From NCBI RefSeq assembly GCF_000744115.1, contig NZ_JQLG01000004.1:2144190-2208189 (forward strand): a stretch of 64,000 nucleotides of DNA, written 5' to 3'. Numbering within the stretch: the first letter of the stretch is position 1; each line of letters starts with the position of its first letter. This document shows, piece after piece, positions 17,565 to 27,624 of the stretch. Source of the stretch: Carnobacterium alterfunditum DSM 5972 (lineage in GTDB: Bacteria; Bacillota; Bacilli; Lactobacillales; Carnobacteriaceae). A model generated the notes under the pieces. That model did not search any database. It saw nothing but the letters and a program-made list of their open reading frames with translations, and was not told where the DNA came from. The position numbers were made by a program, and so were the translations under genes.

Positions 17565-18188
17565 ATGAGTAAAAAAAATTCTAAAAATAACCCTAAAAAA
17601 GAAAATGCATGGAACCGTAAATTTGATGATGATGATAATTTTGTAGATGATAAGTTTTCCAGAACGGCAAGAAAAAAAGCGAAAAAAAGTGTGCATCCTG
17701 TTATAACTTCATTACTTATTTTTTTAGCATTGATCTTTATCTTACCAACATTGGCGTATTTTTGGTGGTCTAATGAAGATGCCGGAACCAGTAAAACGCT
17801 TAGCTCTTCTGAAGAAAGAATGATTATTACCGAAAATAGCAGCAGTGAACTGAGCAGTTCAAAAGAACCTGAATCAGAATCAAAAGTAGAATCAGAATCT
17901 TCATCTGAAAGTAATAGCGTCAAAGAGGATTCATCCGAGTCTGAGAGTGAAGCGACAAAAGTAGAAGAACCAGAGTCACAAGTGGCAGAAGAACCAATTA
18001 TTGAGGAAATAGAAAATGTTGAAGAAGAAGCAACAGCAGAAGAATCAGCGAATACTTATACTGTTCAAGCAGGAGATAATTTTTATCGAATCGCGTTGGA
18101 TCACAATATGACAACTGATGAATTAAAATCTTTAAACGGGATATCAGATGATTCAATCAGTATAGGAACTGTTTTAAAAGTAAAATAG
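17565..18188 (+). CDS. Membrane-anchored LysM-domain protein (YpbE-like)
   Basis: This 207-residue protein has a basic cytoplasmic N-terminus (1-44), one membrane helix (about 46-66, TSLLIFLALIFILPTLAYFWW), a Ser/Glu-rich extracellular linker (about 75-160) and a C-terminal LysM domain (YTVQAGDNFYRIALDHN...ISIGTVLKVK). LysM binds peptidoglycan glycan chains, so it probably tethers the membrane to the wall. It matches the position and layout of B. subtilis YpbE, next to recQ; no enzymatic domain is present. AGGAGG lies before the ATG. Confidence 0.8.
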   Translation: MSKKNSKNNPKKENAWNRKFDDDDNFVDDKFSRTARKKAKKSVHPVITSLLIFLALIFILPTLAYFWWSNEDAGTSKTLSSSEERMIITENSSSELSSSKEPESESKVESESSSESNSVKEDSSESESEATKVEEPESQVAEEPIIEEIENVEEEATAEESANTYTVQAGDNFYRIALDHNMTTDELKSLNGISDDSISIGTVLKVK

Positions 18189-18223
18189 CTATCATGTTAA
18201 GCCTCATTTCCATAATCAAAACG

Positions 18224-18250
18224 GAGGCTAGGGTAAACCTAGCCTTTTTA
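18224..18250 (+). terminator. Terminator before cmk
   Basis: GGCTAGG pairs with CCTAGCC around GTAAA and is followed by TTTTTAAT. Confidence 0.85.
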
Positions 18251-18277
18251 ATATGAATAAGAAAGTAGGACGAAAAG

Positions 18278-18955
18278 TTGGAAAAGACAATAAGAATCGC
18301 AATTGACGGTCCGGCATCTGCTGGGAAAAGTACAGTTGCTAAAATAGTGGCAAAGGAATTGGGCTACATTTATTGCGATACTGGAGCGATGTACCGTGCG
18401 TTAACGCATCAAGCAATTGAAAAAAATATTGAAGTAACAGATGAAAAACGACTAGTAGAATTATTAAAAGAAATGACGATTTCCTTTGAGCCAAATGGGG
18501 ATAATCAAAAAGTATTTGTCAATGGTCAAGAAGTCACAGAAGCGATCCGCTTACCAAATGTAACAAATTTAGTTTCTGCTGTTTCAGCACATGGAGAAGT
18601 CAGAAGCGAGTTAGTTAAACGCCAACAAGAAATAGCTGCACATGGCAGAGTCGTTATGGACGGACGAGATATTGGGACGGCTGTATTGCCAACAGCAGAA
18701 GTTAAAATATTCCTTATAGCGAGTGTTGATGAACGTGCTCAAAGACGTTACACAGAAAATATGAGTAAAGGCATAACAACTCCATTGGAAGTCTTAAAGC
18801 AAGAGATAGCTGATCGGGATTACAAAGATTCTCATCGAGAGGTATCGCCGCTCGTCCAAGCTGAAGATGCCATTCTTTTAGATACAACTAGTTTATCTAT
18901 TGAACAAGTTGTTGAAAAAATTAGAGAAATGATCCATATTAAGCTTTCAAAATAG
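18278..18955 (+). CDS. cmk: Cytidylate kinase
   Basis: This 225-residue enzyme phosphorylates CMP and dCMP. The P-loop is [14 protein letters not shown], the substrate site [10 protein letters not shown], and the lid includes [12 protein letters not shown]. Length and motifs are those of bacterial Cmk. It starts with TTG at 18278, eight bases after AAGTAGGA; no ATG is available at this end. It lies upstream of rpsA, the same pairing seen from Bacillus to E. coli. Confidence 0.93.
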   Translation: MEKTIRIAIDGPASAGKSTVAKIVAKELGYIYCDTGAMYRALTHQAIEKNIEVTDEKRLVELLKEMTISFEPNGDNQKVFVNGQEVTEAIRLPNVTNLVSAVSAHGEVRSELVKRQQEIAAHGRVVMDGRDIGTAVLPTAEVKIFLIASVDERAQRRYTENMSKGITTPLEVLKQEIADRDYKDSHREVSPLVQAEDAILLDTTSLSIEQVVEKIREMIHIKLSK

Positions 18956-19058
18956 CGTTCTTTTTATTTTCTAAATCGTTTTTGTGGCAATATTTTTAAA
19001 TATTGGTTAAAATATAAGGAGAAAGAATTTTATTGGCTAGTTATAGGAGGGCAAACAT

Positions 19059-20279
19059 ATGACGGAAAATGAAAAAAACCATGAAGTCGAAGAACAAGAA
19101 TCAATGATGGAAGCAATGGGTAATGTTCAAGAAATTAATATTGGTGATACTGTCAGAGGTGAAATTTTAACTATTCAAGATAATAAACAAGCTATAGTCG
19201 GTATTATCGGTGGTGGGGTTGAAGGGGTCATTCCAAACAATGAATTATCAGCGGCACCATTTGAAAACGTTACAGATATTGTAAACGTTGGAGATATTGT
19301 TGACTTAGTAGTGATCAAAGAAATCAAAGAAAAAGAAAATGGCAGCTTTTTGCTTTCTAAGCGTCGTGTTGATGCTAAGAAGGTTTGGGAAAAAATCCAA
19401 ACAGAGTTTGATGAAGGATCAATTATTGAAGCGCCAGTTACAGAAGTAGTAAAAGGTGGTTTGGTGGTAGATGTCGGCGTTAGAGGATTTGTCCCCGCTT
19501 CTATGGTGGATGTCCATTTTGTAGAAGATTTTTCTAGTTATAAAGGACAAACCTTAAAATTTAAAATTGTTGAAATCGAACCAAGTGAAAACCGCTTGAT
19601 CCTTTCTCATAAAGCGGTTGTTGAAGCTGAAAATGAAGAAAAGAAAAAAGATTTATTGAGTCATTTGGTTGAAGGCGAAATTGTAAAAGGGAAAATTGCT
19701 CGTTTAACAAATTTCGGAGCATTTATTGACCTTGGTGGCATAGATGGACTTGTTCACATTTCGCAGATTGCGTATGAGCACGTTAAAGATCCTGCAGATG
19801 TACTAACTGTTGGTGAAGAGATCGATGTTAAAGTTCTTTCTGTAAATGAAGAAGAAGGGCGTATTTCGCTTTCTATCAAAGATACATTACCTGGACCATG
19901 GGATGGTATTGAAGAACGTGCTGCAGTAGGTTCTGTTTTAAACGGCTTAGTTAAACGTCTAACAAGCTTTGGAGCTTTTGTTGAAGTATTCCCAGGTGTT
20001 GAAGGACTCGTTCACATTTCGCAAATTTCACACAATCACATTGCAACACCGCATGAGATTTTAAGTGAAGGTGATGAAATTAAAGTGAAAGTCTTAGAAG
20101 TAAATCCAACAGATCAACGTCTGTCTTTAAGTATTAAAGCACTAGAAGAAAAGCCCAACCATTCGAAAGAAAAGCAAGAAGAAACGAACTACGATATGCC
20201 TGAAGAAGATACCGGGTTTACGTTAGGCGATATTCTTGGCGATCAACTATCTGATATCACAACGGATGAAGACAAGTAA
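19059..20279 (+). CDS. rpsA: 30S ribosomal protein S1 homologue
   Basis: This 406-residue protein carries four S1 domains starting near residues 25, 115, 197 and 282, with IVKGKIARLTNFGAFIDLGG and VLNGLVKRLTSFGAFVEVFPG in the last two. The Gram-positive S1 homologue is shorter than the six-domain E. coli protein. It binds single-stranded RNA; in low-GC Gram-positives its role in translation initiation is weaker than in E. coli. The N- and C-terminal tails are acidic. The AGGAGG site is strong. Confidence 0.9.
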   Translation: MTENEKNHEVEEQESMMEAMGNVQEINIGDTVRGEILTIQDNKQAIVGIIGGGVEGVIPNNELSAAPFENVTDIVNVGDIVDLVVIKEIKEKENGSFLLSKRRVDAKKVWEKIQTEFDEGSIIEAPVTEVVKGGLVVDVGVRGFVPASMVDVHFVEDFSSYKGQTLKFKIVEIEPSENRLILSHKAVVEAENEEKKKDLLSHLVEGEIVKGKIARLTNFGAFIDLGGIDGLVHISQIAYEHVKDPADVLTVGEEIDVKVLSVNEEEGRISLSIKDTLPGPWDGIEERAAVGSVLNGLVKRLTSFGAFVEVFPGVEGLVHISQISHNHIATPHEILSEGDEIKVKVLEVNPTDQRLSLSIKALEEKPNHSKEKQEETNYDMPEEDTGFTLGDILGDQLSDITTDEDK

Positions 20280-20291
20280 TTACGAATTTTA

Positions 20292-20332
20292 AAAAGGGCA
20301 TGCGAGCAATTTTTGTTCTCGTGTCCTTTTTT
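20292..20332 (+). terminator. Terminator after rpsA
   Basis: An imperfect stem pairs AAAGGGCATGCGAG with CTCGTGTCCTTTTTT. Confidence 0.7.
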
Positions 20333-20467
20333 ATGTGTTATTTAATAAAAATAAATCAAATAAATAAGGTATTTATGAGATTTTGCCTTATTCCTTAAGC
20401 AAAAGCTTGCATGTTTTAAGGTATTTCTATAAACTGACAAGAGAATAAAAAAAAGGAGGCAAAAACA

Positions 20468-21781
20468 ATGGCAAAACCAGTTGTAGCCATCGTTGGTCGC
20501 CCTAACGTAGGAAAATCAACTATTTTTAATCGTATTGTTGGAGAACGTATCTCAATTGTAGAAGATGTATCAGGGGTAACTCGTGATCGTATTTATGCGC
20601 CAGCAGAATGGTTAGGGAAAGAATTTAATGTGATTGATACAGGCGGGATCGACTTAGGTGACGAACCATTTTTGGAACAAATAAAACATCAAGCTGAAAT
20701 AGCTATGGATGAAGCAGATGTGATTATTTTTATCACAAGCGTAAAGGAACACATAACTGATGCGGATGAGAACGTAGCAAGAATTCTTCACCGTACAAAA
20801 AAACCAGTTTTGTTAGCAATAAATAAAGTAGATAATCCAGAAATGCGTAATGATATTTTTGACTTTTACGCTTTAGGATTAGGGGAACCTTTCCCAATTT
20901 CAGGAAGTCATGGTCTAGGAATTGGAGATCTATTAGATGCAGCTATTAGCCATTTTCCAGATGAATCAGAAGAAGAATATGATGATTCTGTTATAAAATT
21001 CAGTTTGATTGGCAGACCGAATGTTGGAAAATCATCTATTATAAATGCCATGTTAGGAGAAGACCGAGTAATCGTTTCAGCAATCCCTGGGACAACTCGT
21101 GACGCTATTGATACTAAGTTTATGGGTGAAGACGGTACTGAGTTTGTTATGATCGATACTGCTGGAATGCGAAAAAAAGGTAAAGTCTATGAAAACACTG
21201 AAAAATATAGTGTTTTAAGAGCTCTTAGAGCAATCGAACGTTCAGATGTTGTCTTGTGTGTGTTGAATGCTGAAGAAGGTATCAGAGAGCAAGATAAGAA
21301 GGTTGCCGGGTATGCTCACGAAGCTGGAAAAGGAATCATCATTGTTGTAAATAAATGGGATACTCTTGATAAAGACAACCACACAATGAAAAAATTTGAA
21401 GAGCAAATTAGAAGCGAATTTTTATATTTGAGCTATGCACCAATTATTTTTGTATCAGCTTTAACGAAACAACGCCTAAATAAGCTCCCTGAGATCATTG
21501 AGCGAGTAAGTATGAATCAAAACCTACGCATTCAATCTGCTACTTTGAATGAAGTCATATTAGATGCAGTAGCTATGAACCCGACACCGACAGATAAAGG
21601 GAAAAGATTGCGTATTTATTATGCTACTCAAGTGGCTGTTAAGCCGCCAACTTTTGTTGTATTTGTAAATGAACCAGAAATGATGCATTTCTCTTATGCT
21701 CGTTTCTTAGAAAATCGTATTCGTGATGCCTTTACTTTTGAAGGAACACCTATTCATCTTATTATAAGAAGAAGAAAATAA
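20468..21781 (+). CDS. der: Ribosome-associated GTPase Der (EngA)
   Basis: This 437-residue GTPase has the defining tandem G domains: [12 protein letters not shown] with DTGGID and NKVD in the first (1-170), and [12 protein letters not shown] with DTAGMR and NKWD in the second (about 178-350). A C-terminal KH-like domain ends in the basic tail IIRRRK. Der is essential for 50S subunit assembly. AGGAGG precedes the ATG. Confidence 0.96.
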   Translation: MAKPVVAIVGRPNVGKSTIFNRIVGERISIVEDVSGVTRDRIYAPAEWLGKEFNVIDTGGIDLGDEPFLEQIKHQAEIAMDEADVIIFITSVKEHITDADENVARILHRTKKPVLLAINKVDNPEMRNDIFDFYALGLGEPFPISGSHGLGIGDLLDAAISHFPDESEEEYDDSVIKFSLIGRPNVGKSSIINAMLGEDRVIVSAIPGTTRDAIDTKFMGEDGTEFVMIDTAGMRKKGKVYENTEKYSVLRALRAIERSDVVLCVLNAEEGIREQDKKVAGYAHEAGKGIIIVVNKWDTLDKDNHTMKKFEEQIRSEFLYLSYAPIIFVSALTKQRLNKLPEIIERVSMNQNLRIQSATLNEVILDAVAMNPTPTDKGKRLRIYYATQVAVKPPTFVVFVNEPEMMHFSYARFLENRIRDAFTFEGTPIHLIIRRRK

Positions 21782-21974
21782 GAGTGAAGAGTTATCAGTA
21801 AACGGAGCATTTTAACATAACTCTTAAGGGGTTTCAAATAATTTTTTGAATATTTGAAAAATGCTTAAAAATATCGCTTAATGCATTGAAAATCATTGCA
21901 GTATCAGTATTTGTATGATATCTTTTTAAAAGAAATGTCATTTAGAACTACTAATTTTACATTTCGCAATAATT

Positions 21975-21997
21975 CATTTTTGGGCCACTCAAAAATG
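21975..21997 (+). repeat. Perfect hairpin in the der-hup intergenic region
   Basis: CATTTTTG (21975-21982) and CAAAAATG (21990-21997) enclose a 7-base loop. No T tract follows, so it is not a normal terminator; an operator or leader structure for hup is possible. The rest of 21782-22064 is AT-rich without a gene. Confidence 0.5.
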
Positions 21998-22064
21998 TCT
22001 AAATGATGTTTATTTGCTTATAAATAATGCATCAATTCTTCTTTCCGAGGGAGGTGAAATACAC

Positions 22065-22340
22065 ATGGCTAACAAAGCAGAATTAATCGAAAATGTTGCA
22101 ACTTCAACAGGTCTTACTAAAAAAGATGCAACTTCAGCAGTAGATGCTGTTTTTGAATCAATTCAAACTTCATTAAGTGAAGGAGAAAAAGTTCAAATTA
22201 TTGGTTTTGGTAACTTTGAAGTGCGCGATTGTGCTGCACGTAAAGGTCGTAACCCTCAAACAGGGGAAGAAATCCAAATCGCTGCAAGCAAAGTGCCTGC
22301 ATTCAAACCAGGTAAAGCTCTTAAAGACGCAGTTAAATAA
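22065..22340 (+). CDS. hup: DNA-binding protein HU
   Basis: This 91-residue HU protein is a nucleoid architectural dimer. It begins [12 protein letters not shown], carries the GFGNFEVR turn and the DNA-embracing arm ([14 protein letters not shown]), and ends in [11 protein letters not shown]. The ATG at 22065 has a strong GGGAGGTGA site; an in-frame ATG at 22014 would add a 17-residue extension not seen in HU. It follows der, as in related firmicutes. Confidence 0.95.
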   Translation: MANKAELIENVATSTGLTKKDATSAVDAVFESIQTSLSEGEKVQIIGFGNFEVRDCAARKGRNPQTGEEIQIAASKVPAFKPGKALKDAVK

Positions 22341-22350
22341 GTCACAAATA

Positions 22351-22385
22351 AAAAAGGGCCAGTGCTTTGCACTAGCTCTTTTTTA
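22351..22385 (+). terminator. Terminator after hup
   Basis: AGTGC pairs with GCACT, with flanking AAAAAGGGC and GCTCTTTTTT, then T residues. Confidence 0.8.
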
Positions 22386-22480
22386 TTTGGATCGTAAACA
22401 AGCTGCTGTGTGTTTTAATCCTCTTAATGTATGGTAAAATGAATCAAATAGAAGATTATTAAACGAAAGAGGTTTTTGAC

Positions 22481-23746
22481 ATGTCATACGGACAAATGAT
22501 GATTGATTCACTTAAAGAAAATCAATTAGATGAAGCGATGAATTATTTTGAAAAAGCTATAACTCAAGATACAGATGAAGAGCTCTATATTTTGGCTGAT
22601 TCTCTATACCAACTCGGCTTTTTAAATGAAATAAAAAAAATAAATTTACACTTACTTGAAAAGTATCCTGAAGATGATGAATTGAGAGTAGGTCTGGCAG
22701 AAATAGCTATTGAAGCGAACGAATTAGAAACAGCCATGGATTGGTTAATAGAAGTTTCAGAAGAAAGTCCTGTTTATCCTCAATCTTTGCTTGTTTTAGC
22801 TGATTTGTATCAAGTTCAGGGTCTTTATGAAGTGAGTGAGCAAAAGCTTCTCAAAGCGAAGGAAATCGTACCTGATGAGAAGGTTATTGATTTTGCATTA
22901 GCAGAATTGCATTTTTCAATGGGAAAATATGCTCAAGCGATCCATGGATACGAAGAATTGATGGCCCAAGGTCTTACTGAATTTTCTGGAATCAATCTTG
23001 CAGCTCGTTGCGGTAGTTCTTATAGTTCTCTAGGTGATCTAGAACAAGCTATTTTATATTTAGAACAAAGTTTAGAAGAAAAGGAAAATGTCGATGTATT
23101 ATTTCAATTAGGTTTTTCCTATTTGCAAGACAAACAATACCGTCGTTCAATCGAAACGTTGAATACACTAAAAGAATTAGATCCGAGTTATACAACTTTA
23201 TATCCCTATTTAGCTAAAGGATTAGAAGAAGAAAATGAACTAGATAAGTCTTTAGAAGTTATTAAAGAAGGCTTGAGAGTAGACCAATACAATTATGAAC
23301 TATTTTATTATGGAGCTGATATAGCAATTAAATTAGAGAATGAAACGTTGGCAGAAAATTATTATTTAAATGCTATTCAACTTGCCCCGGAAAATTCAAG
23401 TATCCAGTTGGCCTACACTAACTTATTGTTGCAGCAAGAACGTTACGATGAAACAGTCGAGCTGATTCAAAAAATTCTGATCCAAAATGAAGTCGATCCT
23501 CAATTCTATTGGAATTTAGCTTTAGCAAATGAAGGATTGGAAGAATATCCTGCAGCAGGAACGGCTTATCAAAAAGCTTATCCAGCTCTTCGAGGAAATA
23601 AAGATTTCTTGAAATCGTATATCTATTTTCTACGAGAAGAAGGAGAGCGTATAGTTATCAAAGACGTAATAACCGATTATTTACTTCTGGAACCAGCAGA
23701 TGCAGAAATATTAGAAATGCTAGAAGAAATTAATAGCAACTATTAA
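22481..23746 (+). CDS. Tetratricopeptide-repeat protein (YpiA-like)
   Basis: This 421-residue soluble protein is built of TPR-type helical hairpins from end to end (for example around YPQSLLVLADLYQVQGLYE, AQAIHGYEELMAQG and AENYYLNAIQLAPEN). TPR repeats are protein-binding scaffolds. B. subtilis YpiA sits at the same place next to YpiB, and these proteins have been linked to control of MurA stability; that role here is inferred from position. The ATG has a GAAAGAGG site, and an extended -10 (TGGTAAAAT, 22432-22440) precedes it. Confidence 0.8.
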   Translation: MSYGQMMIDSLKENQLDEAMNYFEKAITQDTDEELYILADSLYQLGFLNEIKKINLHLLEKYPEDDELRVGLAEIAIEANELETAMDWLIEVSEESPVYPQSLLVLADLYQVQGLYEVSEQKLLKAKEIVPDEKVIDFALAELHFSMGKYAQAIHGYEELMAQGLTEFSGINLAARCGSSYSSLGDLEQAILYLEQSLEEKENVDVLFQLGFSYLQDKQYRRSIETLNTLKELDPSYTTLYPYLAKGLEEENELDKSLEVIKEGLRVDQYNYELFYYGADIAIKLENETLAENYYLNAIQLAPENSSIQLAYTNLLLQQERYDETVELIQKILIQNEVDPQFYWNLALANEGLEEYPAAGTAYQKAYPALRGNKDFLKSYIYFLREEGERIVIKDVITDYLLLEPADAEILEMLEEINSNY

Positions 23747-23793
23747 TTTATTAAGTTATAATGAGAGAAAGGGTAAGACAAGGAGGTTTTTAC

Positions 23794-24369
23794 ATGAGCA
23801 TCCAAATTTCTTTAGAAGCTAAAAAGATTTTTCTTAGCTGGTTTTTAGATAGACATCAATTGAAAAGAAGAGAATCTATGTGGATCCTAAACTACCTACT
23901 AAATCATGACATTGTATTAAATAAAGTCCATTTTGTTGAAGCTGCAGAAAAAACTCCAAGAGGTATGATGATGTCTACAACGGGGATGAGTAACGAACCT
24001 TTTCTATTTTATAAAAATGGGACAGTGTTTAGTGATCCGGAACAGGCTTTCCATGAAGTTAGATTAAATTGGCAAGAAGAGATGTATATTGAGTTGATTT
24101 TTTCAAATCCTTGGAAATCTGCCGAATATCTTACTGTATTAGAAGACAACCCTTATTTTAAATGGAATGAAACGATTAGCGAAAAACTCATTGAGGAAGT
24201 TGAACTAGCACTTGAAACTTTGTCATTAACTGAACGCAAACAGAACACATTACATCAAATCGATTTATCTTTAGAAGAAGAAGACCGAGAAAAATTTATT
24301 CAATTGTCTAATCAATTAAAAAAAATTGAAGATGACTTAAAGAATGAACAAAAAAAGCCAAACCATTGA
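23794..24369 (+). CDS. reoY: ReoY/YpiB family protein (UPF0302)
   Basis: This 191-residue protein belongs to the UPF0302 family (B. subtilis YpiB, Listeria ReoY). In Listeria, ReoY with ReoM controls ClpCP degradation of MurA, the first enzyme of peptidoglycan synthesis. The N-terminal half contains the conserved WFLDRHQLKRRES...WILNYLL segment; the C-terminal half is charged and helical. ATG 23794 has AAGGAGG; an upstream in-frame ATG at 23761 would read through that site. It follows ypiA by 47 bases, probably in one operon. Confidence 0.82.
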   Translation: MSIQISLEAKKIFLSWFLDRHQLKRRESMWILNYLLNHDIVLNKVHFVEAAEKTPRGMMMSTTGMSNEPFLFYKNGTVFSDPEQAFHEVRLNWQEEMYIELIFSNPWKSAEYLTVLEDNPYFKWNETISEKLIEEVELALETLSLTERKQNTLHQIDLSLEEEDREKFIQLSNQLKKIEDDLKNEQKKPNH

Positions 24370-24418
24370 TGTACACCCCAAAATTCAGAAGAATAATCGG
24401 TCTTTTGGGGTGTATTTT
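24370..24418. terminator. Bidirectional terminator between reoY and the YitT-type gene
   Basis: GTACACCCCAAAA pairs with TTTTGGGGTGTA(T). It lies between convergent genes and can serve both. Confidence 0.8.
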
Positions 24419-24421
24419 ATA

Positions 24422-25312
24422 TCAAAGGGTGGCTTTTTTTTTGAAAAGAGGTTGTTTAGGTTTAGGATCAAATGAAAATCCTTCACCTAAAACTTCGTGT
24501 ACCGTTAAAAGAGAAAGAAAAGCCTTTGGATCCGTTTCGTGAATGATTCGTTTAGCCGTTACTATTTCATGACTGCCCAAGACACAATACAAAACTTTTT
24601 TTTCTTCTTTTGAATAAGCACCTTCGGCTTTAAAGAAGGTTACCCCTCGTTCCATTTCAAGCATAATATTTTCAGCTATCGTATCATTTTTATCTGAGAT
24701 AATTAATAATCCTCTTGCGGCATAAGAACCATCTTGCATGAAGTCAACGATCTTAGAAAATACATAAGAAGCAAGCAACGTATACATCATATGAGGCAGG
24801 TCTATATAAGTAAGCGATAAGGTTAGAATAAAAACATCAAAGACCAGCAGTGTTTTGCCCATCGAAATACCTTTTTTCTTTTCAAGAATTCGAGCAAGAA
24901 TATCGCTCCCACCAGTTGTTCCACCAGAACGGTAGATCATACCACTGCCTACTCCACCACACAAACCAGCTAATATTCCAGCTATGAAAAGATCATTATC
25001 TATATTGATTGCAACAGACGTTCTTTGCCAAATATATAGAAAGAAAGATAACATGGTCGTTCCGTATATTGTGTAGATCAATGAACGATTGCCTAATAAT
25101 TTCCATCCAATCAAAATAGTTGGGATATTTAATAATAATGTAGAAAGTGCTGGGTCGATTTGAAACCAATACCTTAATAGAAGTGAAATCCCGGTCATAC
25201 CACCTTCAGCTAATTCATTTGCAATGTTGATATACACTAATCCAAATGCATAAAGTGCACAGCCAATTGTTATAATAAATAAATCTTTTATTGCTATCTT
25301 TTCGTTTATCAT
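24422..25312 (-). CDS. YitT-family membrane protein (DUF161/DUF2179, YpjC-like)
   Basis: This 296-residue protein has about five or six membrane helices in its first 200 residues (IIGCALYAFGLVYINIA-type first helix, glycine-rich GGVGSGMIYRSGGTTGGSDI loop) and a C-terminal soluble DUF2179 domain. The family's function is not established. The start is ATG 25312, with GGAG seven bases upstream; a longer frame from GTG 25393 lacks a ribosome-binding site. It lies divergent to dapB, where B. subtilis has the paralogue ypjC, so it is an ancestral neighbour. Confidence 0.82.
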   Translation of the reverse strand: MINEKIAIKDLFIITIGCALYAFGLVYINIANELAEGGMTGISLLLRYWFQIDPALSTLLLNIPTILIGWKLLGNRSLIYTIYGTTMLSFFLYIWQRTSVAINIDNDLFIAGILAGLCGGVGSGMIYRSGGTTGGSDILARILEKKKGISMGKTLLVFDVFILTLSLTYIDLPHMMYTLLASYVFSKIVDFMQDGSYAARGLLIISDKNDTIAENIMLEMERGVTFFKAEGAYSKEEKKVLYCVLGSHEIVTAKRIIHETDPKAFLSLLTVHEVLGEGFSFDPKPKQPLFKKKATL

Positions 25313-25527
25313 ACCGTCACTCCAGACTTTATTTACTTTATAAAGAATACATTTTTTTTTAAAAACAAGCAACAGGTCTTGCAACCTTCTCACTTTTTGG
25401 TAGACTTAGAGGGTAAGATACCGGTTAAATGAAGAGGTGGATAGCCATTTAGCCTAGGCAATTAATAAGGTAAAATAAAATAAAATTTAATTAGCGGTTG
25501 AGAAACCGATTGAGAGGAAATAATAAA

Positions 25528-26319
25528 ATGATCAATATCGTAGTTGCAGGTTTTAAAGGTAAAATGGGTTTAACAGCCACAAAGATGGTAATAAAGAATG
25601 AAAAATTTACATTAGTGGGGGTATTTGACCCTCATTCTGTTGAAAAAAACTTAAATGAGATAAGTGAGTTTTCGAATACAGATGTACGTGTTTTTCAAGA
25701 TAAAGAAGATTTGGTAAAAGAAGTTCAGGCAGATGTATGGATCGATTTCACTATTCCTGCAGTTGCTTTTCAAAATACTTATTTTGCTTTAGAACATGGT
25801 ATTCGACCAGTGGTTGGCACAACTGGTTTTACAGAAAGTGAAGTAAAAGAAGTTCAGAAATTAGCACAAGAAAAAAGGCTTGGTGGATTGATTGCGCCTA
25901 ATTTTGCAATCGGAGCTGTCTTAATGATGGAGTTCGCTGCTAAAGCATCTAAGTATTTTCCCGATGTTGAAATAACTGAAATGCACCATGATAACAAATT
26001 AGATGCGCCAAGTGGAACGGCAATAAAAACGGCTGAAATGATCTTTGCAGAACGTGGATATCATGCACAAGGCAATCCAGAAGAAAAAGAAACAATCAAA
26101 GGGGCTCGTGGAGCAGATTACGAAGGCATGAAAATTCATAGTGTACGCTTACCTGGTCTGGTTGCTCATCAACAAGTTCAGTTTGGAAGTGTCGGTGAAG
26201 GTCTGTTGATTCGCCATGATTCATTTGATCGGTCTTCCTTTATGACGGGTGTTGCTTTGGGCTGTGAAAAAGTAATGTCATTAAACGAAATAGCCTATGG
26301 ATTGGAAAATCTTTTATGA
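25528..26319 (+). CDS. dapB: 4-hydroxy-tetrahydrodipicolinate reductase
   Basis: This 263-residue enzyme of the lysine/diaminopimelate pathway reduces the DapA product. It has the N-terminal dinucleotide motif VAGFKGKMG, the GTTGFT loop, [10 protein letters not shown], the catalytic [15 protein letters not shown] segment and the tetramer interface [11 protein letters not shown]. The start is ATG 25528 with GAGG ahead; an in-frame TTG at 25498 is less likely. It overlaps cca by four bases (ATGA). Confidence 0.94.
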   Translation: MINIVVAGFKGKMGLTATKMVIKNEKFTLVGVFDPHSVEKNLNEISEFSNTDVRVFQDKEDLVKEVQADVWIDFTIPAVAFQNTYFALEHGIRPVVGTTGFTESEVKEVQKLAQEKRLGGLIAPNFAIGAVLMMEFAAKASKYFPDVEITEMHHDNKLDAPSGTAIKTAEMIFAERGYHAQGNPEEKETIKGARGADYEGMKIHSVRLPGLVAHQQVQFGSVGEGLLIRHDSFDRSSFMTGVALGCEKVMSLNEIAYGLENLL

Positions 26320-27521
26320 TTTTTTTAGACCATCAGTTTAAACAAGCCTTACCGATTATTGATAAAATAAAAGAAGCAGGATTTGAAGCTTATTTTGTAG
26401 GTGGAAGTGTGCGTGATACGTTATTAAAAAAGACGATCAATGATGTGGATATTGCTACTAGTGCAAAACCAGATGAAATCAAGCTCATATTTCAAAAAAC
26501 GATCGATGTAGGAATTGAACATGGGACTGTAATGGTTTTATGGAAAGATGAGACCTATGAAATTACTACTTTTAGAACGGAATCAACGTATCAGGATTTT
26601 AGACGCCCAGATAACGTTGAGTTCGTCCGCTCATTAAAGGAAGACCTGAAACGTCGTGACTTTACCATTAATGCATTGGCAATGGATAGAGATGGTAAAA
26701 TCATTGATTATTTTGATGGTCAGAATGATTTAGAAAATAAAATAATCAAAGCTGTTGGTATCCCGGAGGAACGTTTTTTTGAGGATGCATTGCGTATGAT
26801 GCGTGGGGTACGTTTTGTTAGTCAGTTAGATTTTGATATGGATAGCGAAACAGAACTAGCCATCCAAAAAAATCATTCATTACTTGAAAAGATAGCTGTT
26901 GAGCGAATTCAAGTTGAGTTTATAAAGCTTTTATTAGGTAGCGGGAGAAAAAAAGCATTAGCATTATTTATTCGAACTAATTTATTTCGTTATTGCCCAG
27001 GACTGAAACTTCATAAAAAAGAGTTAGAAGAATTGGCTAAACTAGACTGTGTGATCGAAAATCGAATCATTGCTTGGACGTTGTTGATCCATCATCTAAA
27101 TATACCAACGGAAGAAGCAGAATTATTTTTAAGAGAGTGGAAATGCTCAAAAAAAGAAATTAATTTAGTGAAATCAGCTCTATTTGCATTAAGACATCGT
27201 CTGAAAAATAACTTCAATCGCCAAGTCCTCTATCAGGTTGGACTACAAATAGCTTTGGATGTTGAGACCATGATGGAATGTCTAGGACGTTCAGTTGATT
27301 TTGAGTCTATTCACTCGATATATGAAGAATTACCAATTTACAGTAAAAAAGAAATAAAGATAAACGGCAATGATTTAAAAGAAGTACTAAACAGAAAACC
27401 TGGCAAATGGCTAGGGGATTTGATGATCGAAATAGAGATGGCTATTTTAGTAGGAGATATACTTAATGAGAAACAAGCTATTTTTGATTGGGTTTCGCTC
27501 TATTACGAAGAAAAAGATTGA
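26316..27521 (+). CDS. cca: CCA-adding tRNA nucleotidyltransferase
   Basis: This 401-residue class II enzyme adds or repairs the CCA end of tRNAs. The catalytic GGSVRD motif and the carboxylates of DVDIAT are at the N-terminus. The basic motif ERF and the [12 protein letters not shown] helix identify base-selecting regions. The helical C-terminal tRNA-binding domain is complete. Its ATG overlaps the dapB stop. B. subtilis has the same dapB...cca neighbourhood, with extra genes between. Confidence 0.93.
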   Translation: MIFLDHQFKQALPIIDKIKEAGFEAYFVGGSVRDTLLKKTINDVDIATSAKPDEIKLIFQKTIDVGIEHGTVMVLWKDETYEITTFRTESTYQDFRRPDNVEFVRSLKEDLKRRDFTINALAMDRDGKIIDYFDGQNDLENKIIKAVGIPEERFFEDALRMMRGVRFVSQLDFDMDSETELAIQKNHSLLEKIAVERIQVEFIKLLLGSGRKKALALFIRTNLFRYCPGLKLHKKELEELAKLDCVIENRIIAWTLLIHHLNIPTEEAELFLREWKCSKKEINLVKSALFALRHRLKNNFNRQVLYQVGLQIALDVETMMECLGRSVDFESIHSIYEELPIYSKKEIKINGNDLKEVLNRKPGKWLGDLMIEIEMAILVGDILNEKQAIFDWVSLYYEEKD

Positions 27522-27558
27522 AAAACTGTTGCGGCGGTTAAAATAAGCAATAAAAAGG

Positions 27559-27587
27559 TTTACTAACTAAAAATAAGTTGTTATACT
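27559..27587 (+). promoter_or_regulatory. Promoter of the nitroreductase gene
   Basis: TTTACT at 27559-27564 and TATACT at 27582-27587 are spaced 17 bases apart, with a TGT extension before the -10. Confidence 0.6.
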
Positions 27588-27624
27588 TAAAAAGTAAGTT
27601 ATTTTTAAGGAGGAATTTTAAATC

